Of a DNA stretch of 64,000 bases, positions 18,661 to 28,659 are shown in pieces. Position 1 is the first letter of the stretch; every line of letters starts with the position of its first letter. Under the pieces are notes generated by a model. The model was given only the letters and a program-made list of their open reading frames with translations. It did no database searches and had not been told where the DNA came from. Position numbers and translations under genes: made by a program. Location of the stretch: positions 124,001-188,000 of the forward strand of contig CAVOXO010000007.1 of the NCBI GenBank assembly GCA_963700425.1. Direction: 5' to 3'. Source of the DNA: CAVOXO01 sp963700425. Its GTDB lineage: Bacteria > Actinomycetota > Acidimicrobiia > Acidimicrobiales > Microtrichaceae.

Positions 18661-20494
18661 TGAGCACCCACTCCAGCGACAGGTCGACCTCGGCACCCCC
18701 GCCATCGTCGGCTGCCCGTGTCCCGGTGGCGACGCTGAGAACCGGCGATCCGTACGCACCCGAAGAGCTGGTGTCGGCCCTGCAGACACTTCCCTTCGGC
18801 GGACTCGACGATTCGGCGAAGAACCTTCCCCTCCCCCCGCAGGTCCGCGCCGCGATCTCACCGATCGTCACCGCCTTCCGCTGGGGCGCTCTGCTGTACG
18901 GAATGCTCTTCGGCGCCGCAGCGGTGGTGCAGACCGGGTCCAACATCATGGTGATCGGACTCACGACGTGCCTGTTCCTCACGATGTGGCGCACCATGCT
19001 TCCGATGCGAATGGGGTCACCGCTCCCCAGGGAGCGATTCCCCAGCGTCCTCGACACCCTGGTTTCGGCCTGGCGGTCGGGTACACCGGCACCTCGTCGT
19101 CGCCCTTCGTCTTCTGCGTGGTCGCGGCGATCGCCGTGGCCGCGTTCGGCTGGGGCTACATGGCGGGCTTCCTCGCCATCTCGGTGGGGTGGATGGCCAT
19201 GGCCGCCGGCGCAGCCGTGTCCCCCGGACGAGACGCAGCGCTCGGGGCACTGTTCGATAGCGACGCGGCGGCGGTCCTGGTGACCATGGCCGCCCTCACG
19301 TTCCTGTCGGCCTTCGGCCGCACCCGCCTCGTCGAGAACGAACAGCGACGACGCCGACTCGCGGGACGTATCGATACGCTCGCCGAGACCAACGACCTGC
19401 TCACGATGCTGAACTCGGTCGCCCGTACCCTCCCCACCAGCCTGAACCAGCGGGAGGCCCTCGAAAGCGCCCGCGTCCAGATCGCCACGACATTCCGGCC
19501 GTCGGCGGTGTGCCTCATGGAGCGGGCGGAGAACTACGACGAGTGGACCCCGAAGCTGGCCGAAGGCTGCGCCGTCGCGCCCTCGCACAGCACCGGAGAC
19601 CTTCCCGAACCTCTCCGATGGGTGGTGGGTTCGGGTGATCCCACCCTGTTCGAGGATCTGTCGGCGGCGGGCATCGCTCCGATCGCCCCCGGCTCGACCA
19701 GCGGCCTCTACACCCGACTGGTCGCCCGCAACCGCACGATCGGAGTCCTCGGGATCGAGAGCGCATCGCCGGGGGCGTACCGCGAGCGCGACCGACGACT
19801 CCTGTCGGGGCTCGCCGACTTCCTGGCTCTCACCCTCGACAACGCCCGGTGGTTCGGACGTCTTCGCTCACTGGGAGCCGAAGAGGAACGGAACCGCATC
19901 GCCAGGGACCTTCACGACCGGCTCGGCCAATGGTTGACCTACATCTCCTTCGAACTCGAACGCATCATCCTCGGACAGGAGCCGCCGTCACCGGATCTCG
20001 AGAAGCTCCAGGACGACGTTCGGTCGGCTCTCGACGAGTTGCGCGACACCCTGAGTCAGCTGCGCTCGGAGGTCAGCGAGGAACGTCCCCTCGCGCTCGT
20101 GGGCAAGGAGCTCGTCACCCGGTTCGCGAATCGGGCCGACATCCCCGCCACCTGGAGGGTCGTGCATCCGGGCCTGAATCTCCCGATACCCATCGAGAAC
20201 GAGCTGCTGAGGATCCTCCAGGAATCGCTCAGCAACATCGACAAGCACGCCGCGGCGTCGGCGGTGAACGTGACCTGGGACGTCTTCGGCGGTGCGGCCA
20301 CGCTCACCGTCGCCGACGACGGTCAGGGTTTCGACGCAGCGCGAGGCGTCCGCGACAGCGCGTACGGGTTGGTCGGGATGCGTGAACGCGCCGATACGAT
20401 CGGAGCACGCCTGATGATCGACACGACCCCAGGGGCGGGCACCGTCGTGACGGTTCACGTGGGATCGATGGAAACCGACAAGGATGGTGCGTGA
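18661..20494 (+). CDS. Sensor histidine kinase, NarX/LiaS-like HisKA_3 type (one frameshift)
   Basis: About 611 aa when joined; start ATG 18661. N-terminal membrane segments (LLYGMLFGAAAVVQTGSNIMVIG; then FVFCVVAAIAVAAFGWGY), a GAF-like region (about 19400-19850), the HisKA_3 phosphoacceptor box ERNRIARDLHDRLGQWL, and HATPase N-box LLRILQESLSNIDKHA with VADDGQGFD and YGLVGMRERA. The reading frame changes between 19045 and 19085, within the membrane region. The stop TGA overlaps the response regulator ATG by one base, so the pair is one operon and presumably a cognate two-component system. Confidence 0.9.
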
Positions 20495-21140
20495 TGCGAA
20501 TCGCGTTGGTGGACGACCACGCAATCCTCCGCGACGGAATCCGTCGCGGCCTCGAGGCGGCCGGAGAGGACGTCGTCGGCGAAGCGGAGAACGGCGAGAC
20601 CGGGGTCGCCCTGGCGCACGCCACCCGCCCCGACGTCGTGCTCATGGACCTGTCCATGCCCGTGCTGGACGGCATCGAGGCGACCCGCCGGATCACCTCG
20701 GAGCTTCCCGACGTGAAGGTGGTGGTCCTCTCGATGCATGACGACCCCCAGCGAACCCGCGCCGCCATCGCCGCGGGGCGGCGGGGTATCTGACCAAGGG
20801 AACGTCGCTCGCCGACGTTCTCGAGACCCTTCGGGCGGTGAACCGGGGAGACACCGTCCTCAGCCCCTCTCTCGCCCTGTCGATGCTGCGGGCCGCCCAG
20901 GACGAGGCGGCCGCCGCCGACCTCCTGTCGGATCGCCAGGTTCAGATCCTCCAACTGATCGCCGACGGTCTGGGAACGAAGCAGGTCGCCCGGCAGCTCG
21001 GCATCACCCAGAAGACCGTCCACAACCACCTCAACGCCATCTACCGGCGCCTCGACACCCAGAGCCTCACCCATGCGGTGCTGAGCGCCGTCAGGCTCGG
21101 CATCATCGATCTCGGCACGGGCGAGGAGGGATCGCCGTGA
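20494..21140 (+). CDS. LuxR/NarL family response regulator (one frameshift)
   Basis: About 215 aa when joined. Receiver domain: acidic pair VDDHAIL, phospho-acceptor Asp in VVLMDLSMPVLDG, Thr/Ser in VVLSMHDD. Output: LuxR-type helix-turn-helix LSDRQVQILQLIADGLGTKQ and ITQKTVHNHLNAIYRRL. The frame breaks at about 20774-20785: adding one G to GCGGGGCGGC restores AAGAAGYLTKG, the expected receiver ending, so this looks like a homopolymer deletion. Partner of the kinase just upstream. Confidence 0.92.
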
Positions 21141-21219
21141 TCCGCTCTCGCGCTGGGAGCAATTGCCCATCTCGACACCAGGGATCAGCCTCGATACTCA
21201 CGGGATGCCGCAGGGGACG

Positions 21220-21876
21220 ATGAGGGCTGTCGGCAACGCTCTGACGCGGCTGGGTTCCGCGATCGCGGCCGTGTTCTCGTTCCGCGTCGCCCTGGCCCTC
21301 ATCTCGTCGGTGACGGTCACAACGGCAGTGTCAGCGCCTCTGGCCTACACCGCCGCGGAGGTACGGGCTGACCTGGCCGTTGGAACGGCCGGTCCCGATC
21401 CCGAGATCTCCCAGCCGGCCCCCGTCCCAGAGGGCTCGGAGTCCCCGCCGGTGACCGACCCCGAGACCGGCGAGGTCGTCGGGACACCGACATCCACCTC
21501 CCCCACGACTCCCGCCTCGTCGCCCGCGGCGACCGGACCGCCGACGACCCGCCCGCCGGGCATCGTGGCCGACGGCCTGACCGTGTCCCTCGACGCGGCC
21601 CGTCAGGAGGACTTCCCGCTCGACGGCTACCGGCTGTTCGGGCGGTTGTACGTGTTCCTCGACGTCGACGGAGTCACGTCGGTCAGCTACTGGATCGACG
21701 AGACCGCCGCCGTCGGCCCGGCCGACCGCACCGCCGACGCCGCACCGTTCGATCTGGGCGATCCGATCTTCGACACCGCCGCGTTGGCGGACGGAACCCA
21801 CTCGCTCTACGCCCGGGCCATCACGGCAGAGGGCGTCATCGAACGCTACGCGGTGTTCGAGGTCGTCAACTCCTGA
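21220..21876 (+). CDS. Exported Ig-like-domain protein of unknown function
   Basis: 218 aa from ATG 21220 (AGGGG just upstream). A signal/anchor segment (VALALISSVTVTTAVSAP) is followed by a Thr/Pro/Ser-rich linker (about residues 65-120), then a globular region with LYVFLDVDGVTSVSYWIDE and DGTHSLYARAIT. That strand pattern resembles bacterial Ig-like domains of surface proteins. It lies 79 bases downstream of the two-component pair on the same strand and may belong to it; function unknown. Confidence 0.7.
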   Translation: MRAVGNALTRLGSAIAAVFSFRVALALISSVTVTTAVSAPLAYTAAEVRADLAVGTAGPDPEISQPAPVPEGSESPPVTDPETGEVVGTPTSTSPTTPASSPAATGPPTTRPPGIVADGLTVSLDAARQEDFPLDGYRLFGRLYVFLDVDGVTSVSYWIDETAAVGPADRTADAAPFDLGDPIFDTAALADGTHSLYARAITAEGVIERYAVFEVVNS

Positions 21877-21952
21877 CGGGTGGCGGCGGATCGCCCCTGC
21901 GGGGTCGGCTGTCGTACGCTTCCGGCGGTCGACAGCGTCCACGGAGACACCC

Positions 21953-23136
21953 ATGACCAAGATCACCGGATTCGCCGAGCCGCCTTTCGAGGGGGTGGAG
22001 GCCGCGTTCGAGGCCAACTTCGAACAGCACGGCGACATCGGCGCGTCGTGCTCCCTGTACCACCAGGGCCGCCAGGTGGTGAGCCTGGTCGGCGGTCATC
22101 TCGATCCTGAGCGCACCGTTCCGTACACCGCGGATCATCTCCAGATGGTGTTCTCCACCACGAAGGGGGCGACGGCCATCTGCGCCCATCTACTGGTCCA
22201 GGACGGACGCCTCGACCTCGCGACGCCGGTGGCGGAGTACTGGCCCGAGTTCGCGGCGAAGGGCAAGGAGTCGATCCCCGTCGAATGGCTGCTCTGCCAC
22301 AAGTCGGGCCTCGCCGATGTCGACCGACCGATGACGCTGGCCGACGCCCTCGACATCGAGGAGGTCGCCACCGCGCTCGCGCGAGTCGGAGCCGATGTGG
22401 ACTCCTGGCGACCAGCACGGCTATCACGCGGTCACCTACGGCTGGCTGGTCGGGGAGGTGGTGCGCCGGATCACCGGTCAGACCGTTGGTCAGTTCTTCG
22501 CGGAGAACGTCGCCGCTCCGCTCGGATTGGAGTTCTGGATCGGCCTTCCCGAGGAGCATCTCGACAGGGTGGCACCGCTCATCCCGATGGCCCTGCCCGA
22601 AGGTCTGCACTTCGGCGATCCCGGCGCTCCGATGCCCGATCTGGTGGAGATGCTGTCGATGGTCCTCGGACCCGACAACCTCATCGGACGGGCGTTGACC
22701 GCGCCCGGAGGTGCGATGACCGACCAGGATCACTGGAACGACCCCGCGGTGTGGCAGGCGGAGTTCCCCGCCGCGAACGGAATCACCAACGCTGGTTCGC
22801 TGGCGCGTATGTACGCGGCGACGGTGAGCGAGGTCGACGGCGTGCGGTTGTTGGATCCCGACACGCTCTCCACCGCGGTCGAACGGCACACCTACGGCGC
22901 CGACTCGGTGTTGATGTTCGAGATCCCCTTCGCCCTCGGGTTCATGTTGGACGGGCCGCTGTCGAAGTTGGGGAGCCCCACCGCGTTCGGCCACTACGGC
23001 GCGGGCGGCTCGGTGGGCTTCGCCGACCACGAGGCGGAGATCGGATTCGGATACGCCATGAATCGCATGGATCTGGGAATCGCCGGCGATCCTCGCACCT
23101 CGGGGCTGATCGACGCGGTCTACGCCGCGTCTGTCG
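21953..23136 (+). CDS. Serine hydrolase, class C beta-lactamase/esterase VIII family (one frameshift, no own stop)
   Basis: About 394 aa when joined. The active-site SxxK reads MVFSTTKGATA; then LLCHKSGL and, in the second frame, HGYHAVTYGWLVGEVVRR (catalytic Tyr region) and FGHYGAGGSVGFAD. Family members act as esterases or D-aminopeptidases. The frame changes at about 22380-22398. The natural family ending (SGLIDAVYAA) is reached at about 23130, but the frame has no stop there and continues into RF3. Either a second indel hides a GTGA overlap at 23136-23139 or this is a fusion. Confidence 0.85.
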
Positions 23137-24725
23137 TGACGACCCCGTCAGTGGAGGCGGCCCGCCGCCGCACCTTCGCCATCATCAGCCATCCCGACGC
23201 CGGCAAGACGACCCTCACCGAGAAGTTCCTGCTCTATGGAGGAGCTCTCGGGCGCGAGGCGGGTTCGGTGAAGGCCCGTCAGAATCGCCGCTCCGCCACA
23301 TCGGACTGGATGGCGCTCGAGCAACAGAGGGGCATCTCCATCACCTCCACAGTCCTCCAGTTCCCCTTCCGGGGGTGCGTGGTCAATCTCCTCGACACCC
23401 CGGGCCACCGCGACTTCTCCGAGGACACCTACCGGGTCCTGACCGCGGCCGACGCCGCGGTCATGGTGCTCGACGCCGCCAAGGGGATCGAGGCCCAGAC
23501 ACTCAAGCTGTTCGAGGTCTGCCGCGATCGCGAGCTACCGCTGCTCACGTTCATCAACAAGTGGGATCGCCCCGGGCGCGACGGACTCGAGCTGTTGGAC
23601 GAGATCGAGAACCAGATCGGGGTGACGCCCACCCCGGTGACCTGGCCGGTGGGGATCCCCGGTGACTTCCGCGGCGTCATCGATCGCCGGACGGGCGAGT
23701 ACGTGCGGTTCACTCGAACCGTGCACGGCTCGACCATCGCCCCCGAGGAGCTCGTCGATGCCGAGCGTGCCGCCGAGGAGGAGGGTGACGCGTGGGCGAC
23801 CGCGATCGACGAGATCGACCTGTTGGAGGCCACCGGCGCGAACCACGACGACGAGACATTCCTGGCGGGAGTCTCCACCCCGACGTTCGTGGGTTCGGCC
23901 CTCACCAACTTCGGCGTGGGTCATCTCCTCGACGCCGTGATCGACCTCTTCCCCGCACCGGCGGCCCGCTCCGATGTCGAGGGTGTCTCGAGGGGCCTCG
24001 ACGCGCCGTTCGCGGGATTCGTCTTCAAGGTCCAGGCGAACATGGACCCCGCCCACCGCGACCGCATCGCGTTCTTCCGGGTGTGTTCGGGCCGTTTCGA
24101 ACGCGGCATGGTCGTGACCCACGAGCGCACCGGCAAGCCGTTCGCCACCAAATACGCGCACCAGGTTTTCGGTCAGGACCGCGAGACCGTCGAGGAGGCG
24201 TACCCCGGCGATGTCGTGGGACTCGTCAACGCCGGCGACGTCAGGGTGGGCGACTCCATCTATGTCGACGAGCCGGTGACCTTTCCCCCGATCCCCAGCT
24301 TCGCCCCCGAGCACTTCTCGATCGCCCGGGTACGAGACACCGGCCGATACAAGCAGTTCCGATCGGGGATCACCCAGCTCGACGAAGAGGGCGTCGTGCA
24401 GGTTCTGCGCGACAAGGACCGGGGCGACCAGGCACCGGTCCTGGCCGCGGTCGGACCCATGCAGTTCGAGGTGGTGAGCTACCGCCTCGAGAACGAGTTC
24501 GGAGCGTCGATCGAACTGAGCCCGACGTCGTACGTTGCCTGCCGTCGGACCGATGCGGAGTCACGCGACCGTCTTCGCGCCATGCGGGGAGTCGACGTTC
24601 TGGAGCGTTCCGACGGGGCGCTGCTCGCTCTGTTCGAGAGCACCTACTGGCTCGAGCGCCTCGTGGCGGACGAGCCCGATCTCACTCTCGACAAGCTGGT
24701 GGCCGAAGGCGCCCTGGCCCGTTGA
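23136..24725 (+). CDS. prfC: Peptide chain release factor 3
   Basis: GTPase that recycles RF1/RF2 from the ribosome. From GTG 23136 the protein is 529 aa, the same length as E. coli RF3. G1 HPDAGKTTLTEK, G2 region EQQRGISITS, G3 DTPGHRDFSED and G4 INKWD are all present, followed by the RF3-specific domains (QVFGQDRETVEEAYPGDVVG, and FSIARVRDTGRYKQF). The start was chosen because EAARRRTFAIISHPDAG is the usual RF3 N-terminus. The frame is open upstream through the serine hydrolase. Confidence 0.95.
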   Translation: MTTPSVEAARRRTFAIISHPDAGKTTLTEKFLLYGGALGREAGSVKARQNRRSATSDWMALEQQRGISITSTVLQFPFRGCVVNLLDTPGHRDFSEDTYRVLTAADAAVMVLDAAKGIEAQTLKLFEVCRDRELPLLTFINKWDRPGRDGLELLDEIENQIGVTPTPVTWPVGIPGDFRGVIDRRTGEYVRFTRTVHGSTIAPEELVDAERAAEEEGDAWATAIDEIDLLEATGANHDDETFLAGVSTPTFVGSALTNFGVGHLLDAVIDLFPAPAARSDVEGVSRGLDAPFAGFVFKVQANMDPAHRDRIAFFRVCSGRFERGMVVTHERTGKPFATKYAHQVFGQDRETVEEAYPGDVVGLVNAGDVRVGDSIYVDEPVTFPPIPSFAPEHFSIARVRDTGRYKQFRSGITQLDEEGVVQVLRDKDRGDQAPVLAAVGPMQFEVVSYRLENEFGASIELSPTSYVACRRTDAESRDRLRAMRGVDVLERSDGALLALFESTYWLERLVADEPDLTLDKLVAEGALAR

Positions 24726-24769
24726 ACGGTTCGCGCTCGGAGCGGACCGGCGCGGTAGCGTCATCGAAG

Positions 24770-25165
24770 ATGCAGACCAGGAGTCAGGCTGAGGTGACCG
24801 ACGACGCCCAACCAGCGCCATCCCTGTCGAGGGATCGCGTTCGCCAGCAACGACGCCGCCAGAAGGCGTTGAGACGGCGACGGATGATCGGCATCCCCGC
24901 GCTCGCGGTGGCTGCGGGCCTCTTCGGCTACGGGATCTGGATGGTCATCGACGCCGATCCCGACGACTCCATCACGCCCGAGGTCGAGGGAATCATCCAG
25001 GAGCCCACCACGACGGCGCCCGATGCGTTCGAGGAGCCCGAGACGTTACCGGGGGTCGACCCCGAATTCGACGACTCGACGGGCACGGTGCCCGAGGTCG
25101 AGATCGGCACGGCCGTCTCCATCGTCCGCGACGAGGCCGACGTTCCGACGACAGCACCGGAGTGA
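24770..25165 (+). CDS. Small single-pass membrane protein, unknown function
   Basis: 131 aa from ATG 24770. A very basic cytoplasmic N-terminus (RQQRRRQKALRRRR) is followed by one membrane helix (IGIPALAVAAGLFGYGIWMVI, about residues 41-61) and an acidic, Thr/Pro-rich exterior tail. No domain recognised. It lies 44 bases after prfC and one base before the next small gene. Confidence 0.65.
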   Translation: MQTRSQAEVTDDAQPAPSLSRDRVRQQRRRQKALRRRRMIGIPALAVAAGLFGYGIWMVIDADPDDSITPEVEGIIQEPTTTAPDAFEEPETLPGVDPEFDDSTGTVPEVEIGTAVSIVRDEADVPTTAPE

Positions 25166-25166
25166 C

Positions 25167-25439
25167 ATGGGCTGTGTGATTTTCGGCTTCGCACTGATCG
25201 GGCCCCGATTCGCCCTGGGCTTCACGTGGATCTTCACGACCATGGTGGATCGTGCCTACGACAACTTCATCGTCCCGGTGCTCGGTTTCGTCTTCCTGCC
25301 GTGGACGACTCTCGTCTACGCACTGGCGTACAACGGGTTCAGGGTGAGCCCTGTCGGCTGGTTCTTCGTGGCCCTGGGTCTGATGGCTGACGTCTCGTCG
25401 TACGGGGCGTCGTCGCGAGCGCGCAACGGTCCGGTGTGA
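25167..25439 (+). CDS. Small membrane protein, unknown function
   Basis: 90 aa from ATG 25167, one base after the previous stop. At least two hydrophobic segments (FGFALIGPRFALGFTWIFTT and VPVLGFVFLPWTTLVYAL) and a third weaker one (VGWFFVALGLMADVSS). The sequence resembles small actinobacterial membrane proteins of unknown role. A short charged tail ends before the tRNA-Ala. Confidence 0.65.
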   Translation: MGCVIFGFALIGPRFALGFTWIFTTMVDRAYDNFIVPVLGFVFLPWTTLVYALAYNGFRVSPVGWFFVALGLMADVSSYGASSRARNGPV

Positions 25440-25523
25440 GCCCCGACCGGCGATAGAGTTCGAGATCGTTCACAACCGTTCGACCCGCCGGTGGAGACCC
25501 CACCAGGCAGTCGATCACCCCTC

Positions 25524-25600
25524 GGGGATGTAGCTCAGCTGGCTAGAGCACCTGCTTTGCAAGCAGGGGGTCGTGGGTTCGAGTCCCATCATCTCCACCA
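25524..25600 (+). tRNA. tRNA-Ala (anticodon TGC)
   Basis: Acceptor GGGGATG (25524-25530) pairs with CATCTCC (25590-25596), including the G3:U70 wobble that marks alanine tRNAs; discriminator A and encoded CCA at 25598-25600. The anticodon loop TTTGCAA gives TGC. D-arm TAGCTCAGCTGG and T-arm GGGTTCGAGTCCC are standard. A nuclease-like remnant abuts its 3' end. Confidence 0.97.
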
Positions 25601-26054
25601 GTCACCGCAAGGGTTTCGAGGCTCTCCATAGGGCACCGAACCCGCGGCAGTCCCGGGTGTCCGCGCTTGAAGGACGCGTGGTTGAGTATCGCTGTGGATG
25701 CCTTTCTGAGGATGTCTGTCGGGTTGCCGGACCGAGCGAAGACAACGATCGCCGCGCGCGAGTCCCGCCATGTCAGATAGCCGAGGAGCTGATCGATCGC
25801 TAGTTCGATCGCGTTGGCACCATTCCAGATTTGCACTCAGCGACGAAGACTGTGCTCTGGTTGTCCCCGACAGGAATGAAGAGGTCCGTTTTTCCTCTGC
25901 GGCCGACGGGCCGTACGAACCGACAATCCCATACAAGTCGGCTATTCACAGGCGGCCCGCCGCCTCGTTTGGGCAAGGGGTAGCACCAAAGAGTCAAGAG
26001 GATTTTGACGCTGATGTGGCAAGGTCCGGGTGGTGCCGGCTCGCGACGAACCAC
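25601..26054 (-). pseudogene. Remnant of a PD-(D/E)XK nuclease-like gene next to tRNA-Ala
   Basis: Two minus-strand frames join into one recognisable fragment: GKTDLFIPV and STVFVAECK, then IWNGANAIELAIDQLLGYLT and WRDSRAAIVVFAR. The Asp of KTD and the ECK triad fit a PD-(D/E)XK nuclease core, and QLLGYLTWRDS is a conserved feature of a family of predicted defence or restriction proteins. The frame breaks at about 25832 in an A run (one A missing would restore AECKIW). The fragment has no proper N-terminus and its open frame runs into the tRNA, so it is a truncated remnant. Base composition appears less GC-rich than the surroundings, suggesting transfer. Family assignment is from memory of the motif. 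Confidence 0.5.
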
Positions 26055-26224
26055 ATAGGGGCGTCTCCGCGACGAGGGCAGCGCGGTCCGGTTCGTCGGG
26101 TCGACGTCCCTGCCCGGGACGGGGCGTCCTCACGCCCGCAGATGACCTAGGTCCCTGGATCGGCGGCGGGGCCGGTCGTACGTTGAGACATGCAACAGAG
26201 ACTATGTACCGAAGGGAGCGGATC

Positions 26225-26746
26225 ATGGTGTTCCCCGCGTCATCCACCCGTCGACGCCTGAGTCTGGCGGCCGCCGTCTTGGGGCTCTTGGCCCTGATGG
26301 GCACGGCGTGTCGGCCGGTCCAACTGCCGGGCGTCTATCCATGGGACCCGACCGGCAGTCTTGAGTCCGTGGTCGGCGGAAACGGAGAGGTCAGGGTCGT
26401 CGGTTGGGCCAGCCAGTGGGATCTCTTCGTCGACGGCGATGATGCCCGCGACCAGGGTCCGGTCCAGATCGTCATCAACATCAACGGCGAGTGGGTCGAA
26501 GGAGCCTTCCCGGCCAGCGACCCACGCGCCGATGTGGACACGCTGTTGGTCGCCCAAGGCCTCTGGCAGATCCGACAGGACGCCATGGGCTACGGCTTCG
26601 ACGTCACCGTTCCCGCTGCTGCGGGCGAGACAACGGTATGCGTCGCCGCGCTCAACCAGAACCTCGACGTGTTGGACGCCTTGGGCCCCGGCATCGGCGA
26701 CCACGTGCTGTTGGGCTGCCGCACCGTCACCGTCACCGTCACCTGA
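26225..26746 (+). CDS. Lipoprotein, unknown function
   Basis: 173 aa, ATG 26225 with AGGGAG eight bases upstream. Signal peptide SLAAAVLGLLALMGTAC with Cys as the probable lipidation site. The mature part is a beta-rich domain (VRVVGWASQWDLF, VQIVININGEW, TVPAAAGETTVCVAALNQ) resembling repeats in secreted actinobacterial proteins that start with xVRVxGWAxD; no enzyme motif. It is isolated between two gene-poor stretches and ends in a VTVTVT run. Confidence 0.72.
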   Translation: MVFPASSTRRRLSLAAAVLGLLALMGTACRPVQLPGVYPWDPTGSLESVVGGNGEVRVVGWASQWDLFVDGDDARDQGPVQIVININGEWVEGAFPASDPRADVDTLLVAQGLWQIRQDAMGYGFDVTVPAAAGETTVCVAALNQNLDVLDALGPGIGDHVLLGCRTVTVTVT

Positions 26747-27326
26747 CCGGCCCGACGATGGGGCCTTTCGGCCACGTCGAAGAAAATGGGCCAGTCGGGA
26801 TTGCTGCAAGTTTGGTTGACATCTCTTACACCGGGCGTGGTCGGGCGGGAAGTATGTACCGATGCCCAAGGGTCTGCTGACGGTTCGGTTGATGTCTCTC
26901 ATGCGGGGCGTTGCCCTTGAGAAGGATGGATGCCACGCCCAAGCAGTTCCCGCCGGAGGTCGACGTTGATGTAACGACCATCGCCCTCCGGGACGACCCG
27001 AGCGTCGCGGAGGGCGCCGCCGAGTGGCCGGTTCCGAGGTCCCGATCGTGGCCCCCGCAATCGTCCTCGGCCTCGGATGCACTCGGCGCTCGTCATCAGG
27101 GACGTTGTCCTCTAGTAGTTCGACGGCTGTCGTCCTAGGTTGCGCGGCGACGAGAACCACTCCTCAGACCGGATGTCGGTAAGGCGTCGAGAGGCACCGT
27201 GGCGTTGGTACGGCGGAACCGTTCGCTGCCACAAACCTGGCCTGGGCGCACGGCGCCACCGCCACTCCACCAGCGCTCGACCGACGAGCCGGATCTTTGA
27301 GGATTGATCCCAAAGGAGGGCAGGAA
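26747..27326. other. Gene-poor stretch with probable decayed IS remnant
   Basis: No intact gene. Two similar 24-base direct repeats (26814-26837, GGTTGACATCTCTTAC...; 26887-26910, GGTTGATGTCTCTCAT...) lie upstream of a short plus-strand frame at 26926-27050, whose start (MDATPKQFPPEVDVDVTTIA) resembles the N-terminus of IS3-type transposase OrfA proteins and then loses similarity. I read this as a remnant insertion sequence. The last 30 bases carry the strong ribosome site of the following lipoprotein gene. Confidence 0.35.
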
Positions 27327-28290
27327 ATGAGAAAGACACGAATGCTGGCGATCGCCTGGGCTGTCGCGGCGGTGCTTGCCGCGGGCTGTTCCGACGACGC
27401 CGACGACGCGTCCGACCCGGACGAGACCACCACCACCGTGGACGACGCCACCACCCAGGAGCTTCGTCACGACTCGCTCGAGCCCGCCGCGGAGTTCTGT
27501 GACGCCATCGCGACCCACGATGGTGCCGAGGTTGTGGCACTGATGAGCGACGACGCTGTGGCAGTGGATCACTCCACCGGTGCGGTGTACGTCGGTCCCG
27601 ACGAAATCCGCGCCTGGATCGACGAGTTCGGAGGGTTCGACACCTTCGAACTCACCGAATGTGGAACCGAGGGTGTCGCCTCCAACTGGTGGTCAGCGGG
27701 TCCCTACCGCTTCTATTCCGACACCAACGACGGCGGCACCGAGGGACTGGGCGTGGCACAGATGACCGACGGGAAGATCAGTCGGTTCGACGCCATCTAC
27801 ACCCTGTCGACGGGCGAGACCAACGTGTCCGACCCGATCTCGGAGGAGGACCGGGCCACCGCCACCGCGTTCTGTGAGGCGTGGGGCACCGAGGACCCCG
27901 AACAGATTCTCCCCCTCGTGAGCGCGGACTACTCCCAGCAGGCCGCCGCGCTGGTTCCTTCTGAGGGAACCGTGGTGTTGAGGGAGCCGTTCCCGGCCGG
28001 GGAGGCCGGCGTGCCGCGAGGCTGCCGGTCTGCTCGCCTCCGACCCGATGGACTCCGTCGAATGCTCCGAAGAGATGGTCAGCAATGGCGGCTGGATCGG
28101 CCTTTCGGCTCGCTTCGTGGATACCGACAACGCCACCGGTGACTGGGGCGGCTCCTGGGGCGGGGTCATGGCCATCCAGATCGGCGACGACGGCCTCGTC
28201 ACCGCCGCCACCCACTGGATGGACCTGATGGATGCCGACGGGAACCACGTCGCCCCGCAAGACGCGCCGGCTTCGGTCTCGACGGCCTGA
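27327..28290 (+). CDS. Lipoprotein with two NTF2/SnoaL-like halves (one frameshift)
   Basis: About 320 aa when joined. ATG 27327 has the strongest ribosome site of the region (AAAGGAGGG at 27310-27318). Signal peptide with a clean lipobox VLAAGC, then a Thr-rich linker. Two related halves follow: AEFCDAIATHDGAEVVALMS ... GPDEIRAWIDEFGGF, and ATAFCEAWGTEDPEQILPLV ... LLASDPMDSVECSEEMVSNG; both look like cone-shaped NTF2/SnoaL folds that begin with an (E/A)FC(D/E)A helix. The frame changes between 27970 and 28040. Function unknown. Confidence 0.75.
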
Positions 28291-28318
28291 ACACGGCGAC
28301 TCCGAGCGCACCAAGAAC

Positions 28319-28358
28319 CGTCGAGGCCCCGGTCGTAGCAGTAGCCGGGGCCTCGACG
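28319..28358. terminator. Strong hairpin between convergent genes
   Basis: Perfect 14-bp stem (CGTCGAGGCCCCGG / CCGGGGCCTCGACG) with a 12-base loop. It sits 28 bases after the lipoprotein stop and faces the convergent GAP-family gene, so it can act for both. No T-run. Confidence 0.8.
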
Positions 28359-28659
28359 CGTCGATCGTCCGGGCGGAGCGCGGCGCGGGGGAACCGTGGG
28401 CCAGGCGACGAGCTGACGCACCGGATCACCGCGCCCCACCAGCCCCGTCCCGAACGATCGCGTGTTCGGGCCATTGACGAAGTTCCCCACGTTGCTGTGC
28501 CGACGGTGCCGCGGAGCGCCGGGCACCTGGGCCGACACCATGTGTGGAGTCTCTGGCGCACGTGCCCACTGCCGATGGGCGCGAAACGTGCGCCATCTCG
28601 CGCGCGACCGTGATCGTTCGCATCCGTTCACGACGTCCCGACCCGACGGTCGGTCCCGG
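28359..28659. other. Non-coding stretch, nothing recognised
   Basis: About 300 bases between the terminator hairpin and the convergent GAP-family gene end. I saw no start codon with a ribosome site leading to a plausible protein on either strand, and no RNA gene. Confidence 0.5.

Noticed and set aside
25543..25600. Protein tail GTRTHDPLLAKQ in the nuclease remnant
   Set aside because: This is the well-known false translation of the reverse strand of a tRNA gene and shows the frame is not a real C-terminus.
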